NCBI RefSeq assembly: GCF_946407605.1
Contig: NZ_CAMJOS010000002.1
Location: 180,150-244,149 of the forward strand
Source of the DNA: an uncultured Prevotella sp.
GTDB lineage: Bacteria > Bacteroidota > Bacteroidia > Bacteroidales > Bacteroidaceae
Length of the DNA: 64,000 bases
Reading direction: 5' to 3'
Shown: positions 8,801-16,428 of the stretch, piece after piece
How positions within the stretch are numbered: the first letter of the stretch is position 1
Layout of the letters: every line of letters starts with the position of its first letter
Translations under genes and position numbers: made by a program
The notes under the pieces: model-generated
Databases searched by the model: none
What the model saw: the letters and a program-made list of their open reading frames with translations, nothing else
What the model was told of the DNA's origin: nothing

Positions 8801-9839
8801 CAACATAAGGGTCGAGCACAGAAAGCAGGAAGTAGCTGTCATAGTTGCCATTCCAGCCCCAGTTCACATGGTAAAGACCGTCTTCGCTGTATCCGTCGAT
8901 AATAAACGCATGTCCATCCCTCAACGACGAACCACGATAAATCACAGGACGACCCTCTTGCAGCTCCTGATAGATGAGATTATCCCATTCGGCAGCACGA
9001 TAGAGGTTTCTTATGGCATAGTGCACATTCTTGTCGTAGCCGAAATATTTGCTGAGGGCCGTGGTAACATAACTACTATAGGTATAACTGCCATAGGCCG
9101 TATAGTCCATCTTTACAGACTGACCGCAAAGCAGCATGAGTTGTGCCACAGCCTGCTGTTGTGCCTCGGTGCCACTATCGTCATACTGGTCGAGCATGTT
9201 GTCCCAGTCAATAGTGGTCTTGGCAATGGCACGCATCGAAAGGCCATAGGAATCTGTCGTATAGGCAGGAATGACGGCAGTGGTCATCTCGGGGTACTTA
9301 TAGTAATTCATCACCTGCGCCATAGACGTAGCCACGCAGCCAGAATAAGAACTCTCGTTGTTTGAAGGGTCTATAGGGCACATCAAGTTGTAGGGAGCAC
9401 CCTGGCCCCATGTGCTTTTTATCAACGGAGCGATGGCCTCGTGGCTGGCAACGGAAGCCTGAGCTGCGGGATACTGGTCGAGCTTACTGATTTGGGCCTC
9501 GTAGCCCTGAAGCCAAGCCTGCATATTGGCAGGGATGTTGGCAGCGTCGAAGGTGCCGTTGGCAGCATAGCCCAGGATGGCGGGGGTGCGGTCATCGCCA
9601 CTCACCACGACGAAGCCTTCCTGCTCGCCCACATTAAATACGTAGTAACTGGCAGCAGTCTCAGCCTGTTGCATCTTCAACGGGGCTTGGGCTGCCTTGA
9701 GCATCCTGCCTTTCGCCATCTTGGCGTGGCCCGTCATAAACTCACTTGCTTTCTGTTTGGCCTGCTCTTGAGTAATAGGTGCTGCCATCAGCATCAACGG
9801 CAGCAGAAGCAGACAGATGGTTAGTACCTTCTTTTCCAT
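5883..9839 (-). CDS. Secreted C10 (streptopain-type) cysteine peptidase, very large
   Basis: 1318 residues, several times the length of a streptopain precursor. Order: signal peptide (MEKKVLTICLLLLPLMLMAA); propeptide with the inhibitor-like 'GFVVVSGDDRTPAILGY' (about 75-91); catalytic domain with Cys168 in 'GCVATSMAQVMNYY', His310 in 'GHAFIIDGY', and 'NWGWNG'. Next come Ig-like segments (about 400-720) and two lectin-like or jelly-roll segments (about 735-920 and 1095-1260) joined by a helical stretch. The protein ends with 'YDLSGRRVSNSAKG', a type IX/Por-like sorting domain. It is probably exported or surface-attached. The substrate is unknown. It has its own promoter at 9886-9893. Confidence 0.88.
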   Translation of the reverse strand: MEKKVLTICLLLLPLMLMAAPITQEQAKQKASEFMTGHAKMAKGRMLKAAQAPLKMQQAETAASYYVFNVGEQEGFVVVSGDDRTPAILGYAANGTFDAANIPANMQAWLQGYEAQISKLDQYPAAQASVASHEAIAPLIKSTWGQGAPYNLMCPIDPSNNESSYSGCVATSMAQVMNYYKYPEMTTAVIPAYTTDSYGLSMRAIAKTTIDWDNMLDQYDDSGTEAQQQAVAQLMLLCGQSVKMDYTAYGSYTYSSYVTTALSKYFGYDKNVHYAIRNLYRAAEWDNLIYQELQEGRPVIYRGSSLRDGHAFIIDGYSEDGLYHVNWGWNGNYDSYFLLSVLDPYVEGVNTTISPDAFNFYQEAVVGIQKPTEAEPSEDALALATDYLIIDAYETEFERQADGTFVLPVYISMVNLTATTRSFDIGCGIYNDQNEQVEAVKMFTKRNLAYYDYGWMSTTLTLPASLPDGTYSIKAVSRPVNTDKWLIGTGDFEYYIGLTIKDNVAYASSFGTFDLSGTIVSTIGQPTLGSPVPIRATITNNGRNFNQAMDLIVNGSNMGGFHIEAEAGETVDVDLSYIPTRSGANEVSLQQERYNGGVVASGVVNILGSESAQLLFGFNVKDRRVNASVPHTNLDVTTLIHNNSRNAYNKRASIVLYKRNNDGGWDVAEEKMLNMTLAGDADSLLQLSFEGLENYTDYYLYGYYLGDDDHFHANDNEVVFLTTNESADGKEDMTYLINNPDFEWGESGWTIDAASGGHVQVGGTGDNYCFEAWNNRQFDIYQNVTGLPVGIYEIQVQGFYRNRRDINAWNAYQGGNINVPVYVYLNNSATPLKNVFEEPAEAGLYSGDYYVSPTGLYFPNDMATSAQAFSAGKYHQSAYGLIMNENEVVSIGVKGATNQNGDSWAIWDNFKLTYLGFNPEYMRPALQQALTTADGLVGQMMGKTVYGKLVDVIAEAKALEQSTDGEQMFQVLSRLYAISDEAVASATAFQELATALEELQWAIDTYHAASASVQQQSVDMLEQTTANALNHQYEEQDIYVLIDQINELIAKLRIPANMDHASITDPVDCTSLLINPSFEHNGENTIDGWYGSGYINFGNDDFQRQALALEVFQNNLTLYQPVYNIPNGWYVMQLSAFYRFGTPDQDAERYRQGVTQSHAVIYMDDPVNGGAQVTKPLVALSSEHATERLSNGEEWFTTDGFYVPNDMVSSVAYFKAGHYKNRLIFHVTNNSLLMGMAKTSTVAEDWVMMDDFRLYYYGTEQPSEEIVGIVEVTSCTEDGRGHELYDLSGRRVSNSAKGILILRQQQPNGTVTVRKIKQ

Positions 9840-9885
9840 ATTGAATGTTTAATGATTATCAGCTGGTTTCAACCTATTATGGCTG

Positions 9886-9916
9886 CAAAGGTACTGTTTT
9901 TTGCGTGTTTGAGCAA
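9886..9916 (-). promoter_or_regulatory. Promoter of the C10 peptidase gene
   Basis: Minus-strand -7 TACCTTTG at 9886-9893, with a TTG (9914-9916) at -33 distance. Confidence 0.6.
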
Positions 9917-9967
9917 GAAATAGTGAAAATAATTGCTTAAAGTAGTGGCTGTTTCAGAAAAAAGCCT

Positions 9968-9975
9968 TACTTTTG
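9968..9975 (+). promoter_or_regulatory. -7 element of the esterase gene
   Basis: TACTTTTG at 9968-9975, about 50 bases before the ATG at 10025. No clear -33 TTTG is seen. Confidence 0.5.
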
Positions 9976-10024
9976 CAGCCGAAATACAATAACAACTTAA
10001 AATTACAAAAAATCTCAAACCATT

Positions 10025-11842
10025 ATGAAACGTTCTACACTTTTCGTCATCCTAACCCTTATCCTCTCGTTGCAGGCCTTTGCCTACAAGCAGCAGTCAA
10101 TCAACATTACCGTGAATGGCAAGTCAAGGAACATGGTGGTCTATGTGCCCAACTCCCTGCCTGCCAAGTCGCCACTGTTTATCATCACTCACGGCATGAA
10201 CCAAGACCCTGAGTATCAGTATGGCTCTGACAAGATGTATAACCTGATTGACACCGCCAAGTTCGTGGTGACCTATCTGCGCAGCGATGGTAACACTTGG
10301 GATATTGGTGGCACCAACGACCAGAACTTCGTGAGTAAGACCATTGACGAGATGGTTGAACGCTACGACATCGACACAGACCGCGTCTACTGGTCGGGCT
10401 TCTCCATGGGCTCCATGCTGATTCACCATTGCATAGGCAATATGCAAAACAAGATAGCAGCCTTTGCTCCTACCAGCGGCATTCTGCAAAACCAAACACC
10501 CTGGAATGGCTGTAATAAGCCTGTCAATCTGCTGGAGGTCATTGCCTATGGCGACGATGTGTTTGGCTACGAACAATATAATATTCATGGCTACATAGAG
10601 AACTATGCCAAGCACGACAAGCACACGAAATACACAAAGCAGACGGGCTATAGACCCAGAAGCGGCTGCTGGTTCGACGGCGACCTGGAGAAATGGACTG
10701 GTGGCACCAACGGCGGCGAGGTGTGGCTCTATTCATATAATAATGGTGGACACTGGCCCAACGACCAGAACCCGCATCTTCTCTGGAACTTCTGCAAACG
10801 CTTCTCGCTGAACCAGCCCTTGGCAAGGATTACAGAGCCCTCAGGCGATGTGACCCATCTCTGTATCGCTCCCACAGGTCAGGCCTCATTCCCTGACATC
10901 ACAATAAAAGCCACTGGCAAGGCTGCTACTGGCTCCCAGGTGGTGAAGGTGGAGTTCTACGACGGCAAGACACTCATTGACTCACTGACAGAAGTTCCTT
11001 ACAACGTTACGCTGCCCACACCCAAGAACGGCAAGCACAACTTCCGTGTGGTGGTGACTGACAACAAGGGTAAGACTGGCGAAGCCACCTGTCAGGTGAA
11101 CAATACCGCCACCACAACGTCGTACAACCTGATTCAGACGTTTAAAATAGAGGGCGTTGTACCTCAGAACTGGTATGTGAGCAATGGCACCAAGAAGACC
11201 GTGGGTGGTGGAATGGCCAGCACCAGCGGCAACCGCATCCTGCGCTTCACCAACGCTACCAAAGCCTTTGAATATGGACTGCTTATCCAGAACGCCGTCA
11301 ACAAGGAGAAGGCCGCCTGGGCAAAGTTCGGCGACCCCACAGGCCGCTCGCAAATGACGCTGCATGCTGGTCGCTATACCCTGAGATATAAGTTGTGCAA
11401 CTGGAACAGGTCTGATTTCTCGCCTGTCACCGTCGCTATTGAGACGCTTGCTGGCGAGGAGGTGGCCTCGCAGGTCTATACGCCTAACGTCAACATTGGT
11501 GGTAAGGTAGATAAAAAGTTCACGGGTGTGACCCAGCAGACGTTCCAGTTCGACATTCCTGAGACTGGCGACTATGTGCTGGTGTTCTATACCGATGCTG
11601 CCAAGAACTCCGATTTCGTCTTAGGTCCGGCCACCATTCAGGCAACAAGCTTCGTTGCTACTGGCATCAATGAAATCAAAAATGAGGAAAGTGGAAAGTG
11701 GAATGAGGAAGGTGGAAAGTGGAATGAGGATACCGTCTACGACCTCAGCGGACGAAGAATCTCAAACCTCAATTCTCAAAACTCAAATCTCAAGCCTGGT
11801 CTTTACATCATCAACGGCAAAAAGGTGGTGATGAAGAAATAA
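10025..11842 (+). CDS. Secreted alpha/beta-hydrolase esterase (PHB-depolymerase/CE1-like) with Ig-like and sorting domains
   Basis: 605 residues. Signal peptide MKRSTLFVILTLILSLQAFA; hydrolase domain about 22-265 with the oxyanion 'THG' (55-57), nucleophile Ser127 in 'GFSMGSM', and a late catalytic His in 'GGHWPN'. An Ig-like domain (about 270-360, 'ASFPDITIKATG') follows, then a beta-sandwich region, then 'VYDLSGRRIS...GLYIINGKKVVMKK'. The fold is that of feruloyl/acetyl-xylan esterase or PHB depolymerase relatives; the bond cleaved is not certain. The C-terminal region holds two tracts of exact 7-bp DNA repeats (11681-11729 and 11761-11795) that encode 'NEESGKWNEEGGKWNED' and 'SNLNSQNSNLKPG'. 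Confidence 0.8.
   Translation: MKRSTLFVILTLILSLQAFAYKQQSINITVNGKSRNMVVYVPNSLPAKSPLFIITHGMNQDPEYQYGSDKMYNLIDTAKFVVTYLRSDGNTWDIGGTNDQNFVSKTIDEMVERYDIDTDRVYWSGFSMGSMLIHHCIGNMQNKIAAFAPTSGILQNQTPWNGCNKPVNLLEVIAYGDDVFGYEQYNIHGYIENYAKHDKHTKYTKQTGYRPRSGCWFDGDLEKWTGGTNGGEVWLYSYNNGGHWPNDQNPHLLWNFCKRFSLNQPLARITEPSGDVTHLCIAPTGQASFPDITIKATGKAATGSQVVKVEFYDGKTLIDSLTEVPYNVTLPTPKNGKHNFRVVVTDNKGKTGEATCQVNNTATTTSYNLIQTFKIEGVVPQNWYVSNGTKKTVGGGMASTSGNRILRFTNATKAFEYGLLIQNAVNKEKAAWAKFGDPTGRSQMTLHAGRYTLRYKLCNWNRSDFSPVTVAIETLAGEEVASQVYTPNVNIGGKVDKKFTGVTQQTFQFDIPETGDYVLVFYTDAAKNSDFVLGPATIQATSFVATGINEIKNEESGKWNEEGGKWNEDTVYDLSGRRISNLNSQNSNLKPGLYIINGKKVVMKK
11681..11729 (+). repeat. Heptad tract: seven 7-bp units inside the esterase gene
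   Basis: Seven contiguous 7-mers: AATGAGG, AAAGTGG, AAAGTGG, AATGAGG, AAGGTGG, AAAGTGG, AATGAGG. They are translated in frame just before the sorting domain. Confidence 0.85.
11761..11795 (+). repeat. Heptad tract: five CTCAAnn units inside the esterase gene
   Basis: Units CTCAAAC, CTCAATT, CTCAAAA, CTCAAAT, CTCAAGC lie inside the C-terminal sorting domain, between 'GRRIS' and 'GLYIINGKK'. Confidence 0.8.
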
Positions 11843-11846
11843 GCCT

Positions 11847-12743
11847 CTAGGCCCGTCGGTCATGCCGATGGGCCTTTTTTTGTGTGATGGGCAATGTCAT
11901 GACAAAACGTGAGCCGCCGATATAGGCCGTGTCGAGTACGATGTCACCACCAATGCGTCGTGCCAGGGAACGGGCCACGGTGAGACCAATGCCTGTGCCG
12001 TCATAATACTCATCCAACTGTACGAACTCCTCAAAGATACGCTCTGCTTCCTTGTGAGGAATGCCGATGCCCGTATCTTCTACCGAGAAGAAGAGCCGCT
12101 GCGACGACATACTGATGCGCAGCACCACCTTCTGCTGGTGGTCGGCAGGCTTCTCATGCTGACGCGACTCGGCGGGAGCGGTGAATTTGCGAGCATTGTC
12201 AAGCACCAGCCACAGGGCACGAACGGCAGCCTGAAGATTGGTCTTGACAGTCATCTCCTCAATGTTTGGCGACACCATGAGATGGAAGGAAAGGTGACGG
12301 GCTTTTTCTATGCCCGACATATTGATGGCCTCTGTAGCTATCTGTGCCACAGGGACTTCATCATGACATTCCATGACAGTGTGGCTCTTGGCGTCAGAGA
12401 GCTCAAGCATCTTGTTGACCAGACTGGTGATGCGCTCGGTGTTCTCCGTGATTTTCTGTCTGATTTCCTGAAGCGTGGCTTCATCATAATTCGTACCAGG
12501 CGTGGTGAGCACCTGGGTGAATCCCGAAAGAATGTTGAGCGGTGTGCGTATCTCGTGTGAAATCTGCTGAATAAAATCACTCTTCATGCGTGACGACTCT
12601 TCTACACGGGCATTGGCAATCTCCAGTTCATGATAGGCTTCTTCGAGACGTTTTGCCTCCCGAAGACGGAAATAATGAAAGAATCCAAACCCGAGCATAG
12701 CGAGTAGGAGTATGATGGCAATAATTAAATAGACTAGTTCCAT
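11847..12743 (-). CDS. Sensor histidine kinase without an extracellular sensor
   Basis: 298 residues. One N-terminal membrane segment (about 3-24), a short coiled linker, a HisKA dimerisation helix with the phospho-acceptor His63 in 'QISHEIRTPLN', and a HATPase domain with 'LVLDNARKF', 'DTGIGIP' and 'GTGIGLTVARS'. No periplasmic loop or PAS domain is present, so the signal is probably sensed in the membrane or through a partner. It is divergent from the AraC regulator gene with only about 120 bases between, which suggests a functional pair. The last ten codons are built from the terminator stem of the convergent esterase gene. Confidence 0.9.
   Translation of the reverse strand: MELVYLIIAIILLLAMLGFGFFHYFRLREAKRLEEAYHELEIANARVEESSRMKSDFIQQISHEIRTPLNILSGFTQVLTTPGTNYDEATLQEIRQKITENTERITSLVNKMLELSDAKSHTVMECHDEVPVAQIATEAINMSGIEKARHLSFHLMVSPNIEEMTVKTNLQAAVRALWLVLDNARKFTAPAESRQHEKPADHQQKVVLRISMSSQRLFFSVEDTGIGIPHKEAERIFEEFVQLDEYYDGTGIGLTVARSLARRIGGDIVLDTAYIGGSRFVMTLPITQKKAHRHDRRA
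11849..11881 (+). terminator. Intrinsic terminator of the esterase gene
   Basis: AGGCCC...GGGCCT stem with inner TCGG/CCGA pairing and a T7 run. It lies within the last codons of the convergent histidine kinase gene. Confidence 0.85.
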
Positions 12744-12763
12744 CGTATATCAGTAATTTCCGG

Positions 12764-12771
12764 CAAAGATA
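12764..12771 (-). promoter_or_regulatory. -7 element of the histidine kinase gene
   Basis: TATCTTTG on the minus strand, 20 bases upstream of the ATG at 12743. Confidence 0.6.
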
Positions 12772-12845
12772 GAAAAAAAATATGAATTATGCACTCGTCT
12801 TATCGCTTTTTTCTCAAAAAGAATTATGAATTATGAAATATTTTG

Positions 12846-12853
12846 TATCTTTG
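12846..12853 (+). promoter_or_regulatory. -7 element of the AraC regulator gene; decides its start
   Basis: TATCTTTG lies inside the longer frame that begins at 12833. Translation therefore most likely starts at the ATG at 12863, only nine bases after the element, so the leader is very short or absent. Confidence 0.6.
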
Positions 12854-12862
12854 CCATCGATT

Positions 12863-13954
12863 ATGATACAAACAAACATTATCTATTGGTATGGACTATC
12901 GGCAGCAGTCTATATTGTGACCTGCTGGATATTTTCCGTAGTCAGGGGAATACACAATTGTGGTACTCCCAAGGAACGCCGAGACTATATCTGGCCCGAT
13001 CGTAAGATGCAGGTGAGGATATATCTTTTCGGCACCGTGCTTTTACCCTATGTCTTGAACCCTGAGAGCGAGTCGGCGTGGCTTCTGATGAAGACGTACT
13101 TCCCGTGTACCTATTATTATTACTGCGGCGCGTTGATATTCTGCTTCTTTGGCACCGTAAAGCAATGGAAGATGTGGAAGACCTACAACCGCCTGGCAGC
13201 CCTTATCACCGCCCTGGCCATGCTGCCCCTCGTCCTCAATGCATGGTGGCCCAGCGGACTGTTCAGTCCTCATTTCCTCCATATCTGGAACTACGTCATC
13301 ATGGCAGTCATTGCGCTGAATGTGGGCTATTGTGGTGTGGCTATGTGGCAGGTATGGCAGTGGGTGAAGATGGCTCGCGATGTGAACTATTCCAATCCTG
13401 AGGACTTTCCTGCCGAATATGCCCTCCGCATGTGGCTCGCCCCCATCATCCTCACCCCGATGCTGTGGCCAGGCTATCTTACGGACTCCCCCACAGTCAT
13501 GGCTTTCATGAGTATTCTACTCGCCGTATTTAATATTGTGCTACTGCTCAATGTGATGCCCGTATGGCGACGTGTAGCCATCCTTTCCGATGTTGAGGAG
13601 AACGATGCAGACGTCGTCCTTGAACAGAACGACGAGCTGGCGGAGGAACGTACGGAGAGAATTGCGGCAGAGATAGAGCAGTTTGTGATGACTGAGGCCG
13701 CCTATCTCGATTCCCATCTGAAACTCGAACAGGTGGTAGAGCGTTGCAGTTTCAGCCGCAGCTACGTCTCCCGTGTCTTCACAGAGCGTTTTGGCAGTTT
13801 CTACGACTATGTCAACGGACTGCGTATCAACTACTTTGAACGCTACAGGTCTCAGCATCCTAACTCCACCGAGGAGGCAGCGGCAGAAGCCAGTGGCTTT
13901 GCCTCCTATAAAGCCTATCTCAAGGCCAAGGAACGTTTGCCGAAACAGGAATAA
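12863..13954 (+). CDS. Membrane-anchored AraC-family transcriptional regulator
   Basis: About 363 residues. Six or seven hydrophobic segments span residues about 5-235 (for example 'WYGLSAAVYIVTCWIF' and 'IWNYVIMAVIALNVGYCGVA'). An acidic linker (EENDADVVLEQNDELAEE) leads to one C-terminal AraC-type DNA-binding domain (about 270-360, 'LEQVVERCSFSRSYVSRVF'). This is a known Bacteroidetes layout in which the regulator sits in the inner membrane. The start at 12863 is chosen because the -7 box overlaps the longer frame. It is divergent from a histidine kinase gene. The gene ends before a strong bidirectional terminator. Confidence 0.85.
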   Translation: MIQTNIIYWYGLSAAVYIVTCWIFSVVRGIHNCGTPKERRDYIWPDRKMQVRIYLFGTVLLPYVLNPESESAWLLMKTYFPCTYYYYCGALIFCFFGTVKQWKMWKTYNRLAALITALAMLPLVLNAWWPSGLFSPHFLHIWNYVIMAVIALNVGYCGVAMWQVWQWVKMARDVNYSNPEDFPAEYALRMWLAPIILTPMLWPGYLTDSPTVMAFMSILLAVFNIVLLLNVMPVWRRVAILSDVEENDADVVLEQNDELAEERTERIAAEIEQFVMTEAAYLDSHLKLEQVVERCSFSRSYVSRVFTERFGSFYDYVNGLRINYFERYRSQHPNSTEEAAAEASGFASYKAYLKAKERLPKQE

Positions 13955-13962
13955 AAGAAAAA

Positions 13963-13995
13963 CTCGCTCACATCGGATTGTGAGCGAGCCTTGTT
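13963..13995. terminator. Bidirectional terminator
   Basis: Perfect 10-bp stem CTCGCTCACA (13963-13972) with TGTGAGCGAG (13979-13988), AT-rich on both sides, between convergent genes. Confidence 0.85.
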
Positions 13996-14019
13996 TTCAG
14001 TACGGATAAGTATCCTATT

Positions 14020-16407
14020 TTATTTACTCATTTTGTCAATGGTTTCCAGGAAGCTCTTCATGTCTTCGTGGTGGAGCCAGTGCAGGTCGTGGATATTGCC
14101 TTCCTTGTCTATCAGCTTGTAGGTAGGATAGCCATTGACGCCGACATAGTTCTCAATGGCAGCCTGCTGGTCCTCGGGCAGGTTGTAGTGGACACAGTTA
14201 TCGCCAGTAAGATTATACTCTTTGATAACATTCTTCCACGACTCGTCGCTGCTGCGGTTGGCAAGGTAAAGATATACGATGTCATAGTCTTTTAGGGCTT
14301 CCTTTACCTTCCACGACTCCTTCAGATTGCGCTTGCAAGGGCTGCACCACGTACCCCAGATGTCGAGATAGATGATACGACCCTTATACGGCTCGATGAT
14401 CTTGCGGAAGATCTTCTCACCATCGCTCATACCTTCAACGTCGGATGACGGACGCAGGCTTGCGGCGTTAGCGAAGTCAGAACGTTCGAGGGCGGCATAC
14501 TTGTCGTTGACGGTATTCACCAAAGCAAGGGCTGCAGGCAGATGGACTTGTTGCTCGAAGAAAGACAGCATAGCAGGTGCAAGCGGCTTGCGCGTCTGGT
14601 CAATCTGAGTGTAGAAATGGTGAGCCAGTGCGATATCCTTCAGAACTGCGTCGGACCCTGTCGTGTCGAACATTCTCAGAATCTTGTAAATCTCGAAGAA
14701 GGGCGCCTCGTCTTGCAGCACCTTGGCTACGTCTTCGCGCTCCAACAGGGCGTTACGTTGCTGCACCCAGTCCTGTTGCTGGAACTGCTGCGTCACCACA
14801 CTATCGATGTTTAGGATATCATTAATATTCGTAGCGCCTGCATCTACACGGGCCTTGAACTGAGCGGTTAAGAAAGCTTTATAGCTGGTGGCATAGCGGT
14901 CAAACAAGTCCAATTCTGCATCAGTAATAGAGACCTTGCCCTCGGCTCTGTTCTTGCGGAGTACAGAAGAGAAAAGGCCGTCGCTGACATACAAAGTATA
15001 ACCTCCAGCAGGAACAGTATAGTCGACCTGCGACATATAATCAATATAGTCACGCATGAAGGTTGGGAAAGGCCGATAGAGGGTGTAGGGCTTGGGAGCT
15101 TTCTGCCACAACTCGGTAGTCACAAAGTCCATATACTCCTTGGGCATCTGGTTCTGCAAGTCATAGCGAGCCTGCATCATCGACTCTCCCTGACCCGTCA
15201 GGCAACAGCCCTTGACAAAGTCAATATAGCGCTGCGATAGGTTGGGGCGCAGGGCGATATGCTCCTCCAGTTCTATCCTTATCGCATTGCAGATGCTGTC
15301 CATCTGGGCCTTGAACTGCATGGCGTCCTGACTCTCCTCAATACGTGCATAATTCCACTCGTCGGGATAGGCAAGCAGCTCGTTCTGCACGCGGGCATCG
15401 TCGCCCATAAAGAGTCTCTGTCCTGTGTTGAAGTCGTTAAGGAAGAAATAGGTCTTGCCTGGCTCCAGGATAGTACCCACCGATGAGCGTCTTAGGTCGA
15501 GGTATGCCTGCGACGTGTTGACAAGAGGTATGCGAAGGCTGAAACGTCCCAGCGAGTCCATCTTGGCATAGAACTTTTGCTGCTCGTCCGTGAAGATATT
15601 AGCGAAACTGACCTCAAACTCACCGCTTTGCTTCCAAGCCCGTTCGGGCATATCCTTCATCCATCCAATAAGGGTGATGCTGTCGTTCGCGTTGTAATCA
15701 TTATCAACAAAGCCCGTACGCAAGTCCTTCGTGGGATAGTCGGGTAAGGCTGCTGTGGTGATGGGGCTGCAGCTAACGGGTTTCCCGTTGCCGATAGTGA
15801 TGCTGCGCTTGCCTTTCTTCAGCTTGTCAACCTTGATGGTCAGTCCACCTGCGAGCATGAGGCTATAAGCATCCTTCTTCTCTGTCTGGCTGACAATATC
15901 CCACACCTTATTATTATATACGGCGTGGTTTGCCGTGAAGCCAACGAGCCAGTCGCCCGTATTCTCGCTGCGCCAGTAAGTGTCGGTGATACCTTCAGGC
16001 AGGTCATTGGCATTGCGTAGATGCCGGTATTCCCATCCACCTGGCTCTATTACGTCTAAGGTCTTTGTATGCTGTGGCACAGGCTCAAAGATGAGTGTGA
16101 AGTCAAACGAGGCTGTTGGCAGCGTGTATTGGTTATCGAGTCCTATCACGGTGGCATCCTTGATGGGATATTGCTTGCCATCGGCTTCTATAAAGGTATT
16201 CTTGGCAATCCTTATCCATGAACCCTGACGATATTTGATACGCAGTCCCACTTCCGTACGGTCAGCGTAGAGCCCCACCTTCGTGACTTCGCTCCAAGCC
16301 ACATTGGTATTGCCAAAGACCACGTTGTCCCAGACTCTCTCGTTCTTCTGTGCCCAGCCCGTCATTGTGACAAGAGCGAGCAGAATAGTAATAATGGTTG
16401 ATTTCAT
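14020..16407 (-). CDS. Secreted thioredoxin-like (TlpA-type) protein, 795 residues
   Basis: Signal peptide 'ITILLALVTMTGWAQ'. Residues about 20-190 are a beta-rich domain also found in the neighbouring 618- and 673-residue proteins ('VGLRIKYRQGSWIRIAKNTF'). A helical middle region follows, then a C-terminal thioredoxin domain (about 675-790) with the active site WCSPC in 'LDIWGTWCSPCKRN' and 'VNGYPTYKLID' carrying the cis-proline. It is probably a periplasmic or outer-membrane-facing thiol-disulfide protein. It is the last gene of a likely PadR-PspC-TlpA-TlpA operon, 21 bases after the previous gene. Substrates are unknown. Confidence 0.82.
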   Translation of the reverse strand: MKSTIITILLALVTMTGWAQKNERVWDNVVFGNTNVAWSEVTKVGLYADRTEVGLRIKYRQGSWIRIAKNTFIEADGKQYPIKDATVIGLDNQYTLPTASFDFTLIFEPVPQHTKTLDVIEPGGWEYRHLRNANDLPEGITDTYWRSENTGDWLVGFTANHAVYNNKVWDIVSQTEKKDAYSLMLAGGLTIKVDKLKKGKRSITIGNGKPVSCSPITTAALPDYPTKDLRTGFVDNDYNANDSITLIGWMKDMPERAWKQSGEFEVSFANIFTDEQQKFYAKMDSLGRFSLRIPLVNTSQAYLDLRRSSVGTILEPGKTYFFLNDFNTGQRLFMGDDARVQNELLAYPDEWNYARIEESQDAMQFKAQMDSICNAIRIELEEHIALRPNLSQRYIDFVKGCCLTGQGESMMQARYDLQNQMPKEYMDFVTTELWQKAPKPYTLYRPFPTFMRDYIDYMSQVDYTVPAGGYTLYVSDGLFSSVLRKNRAEGKVSITDAELDLFDRYATSYKAFLTAQFKARVDAGATNINDILNIDSVVTQQFQQQDWVQQRNALLEREDVAKVLQDEAPFFEIYKILRMFDTTGSDAVLKDIALAHHFYTQIDQTRKPLAPAMLSFFEQQVHLPAALALVNTVNDKYAALERSDFANAASLRPSSDVEGMSDGEKIFRKIIEPYKGRIIYLDIWGTWCSPCKRNLKESWKVKEALKDYDIVYLYLANRSSDESWKNVIKEYNLTGDNCVHYNLPEDQQAAIENYVGVNGYPTYKLIDKEGNIHDLHWLHHEDMKSFLETIDKMSK

Positions 16408-16428
16408 TTCTTTTTTACTTTTTTACCC

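Noticed and set aside
7704..9365. Long plus-strand frame of 553 codons
   Set aside because: It is the antisense shadow of the C10 peptidase gene. The product has no recognisable domain and is rich in Val, Ile and His, as expected for a mirror frame; the peptidase motifs on the minus strand are decisive.
10025..11842. Polyhydroxybutyrate depolymerase as a firm call
   Set aside because: The GFSMG and His motifs fit several esterase families. The neighbours give no PHB context, so only a broad esterase call is made.
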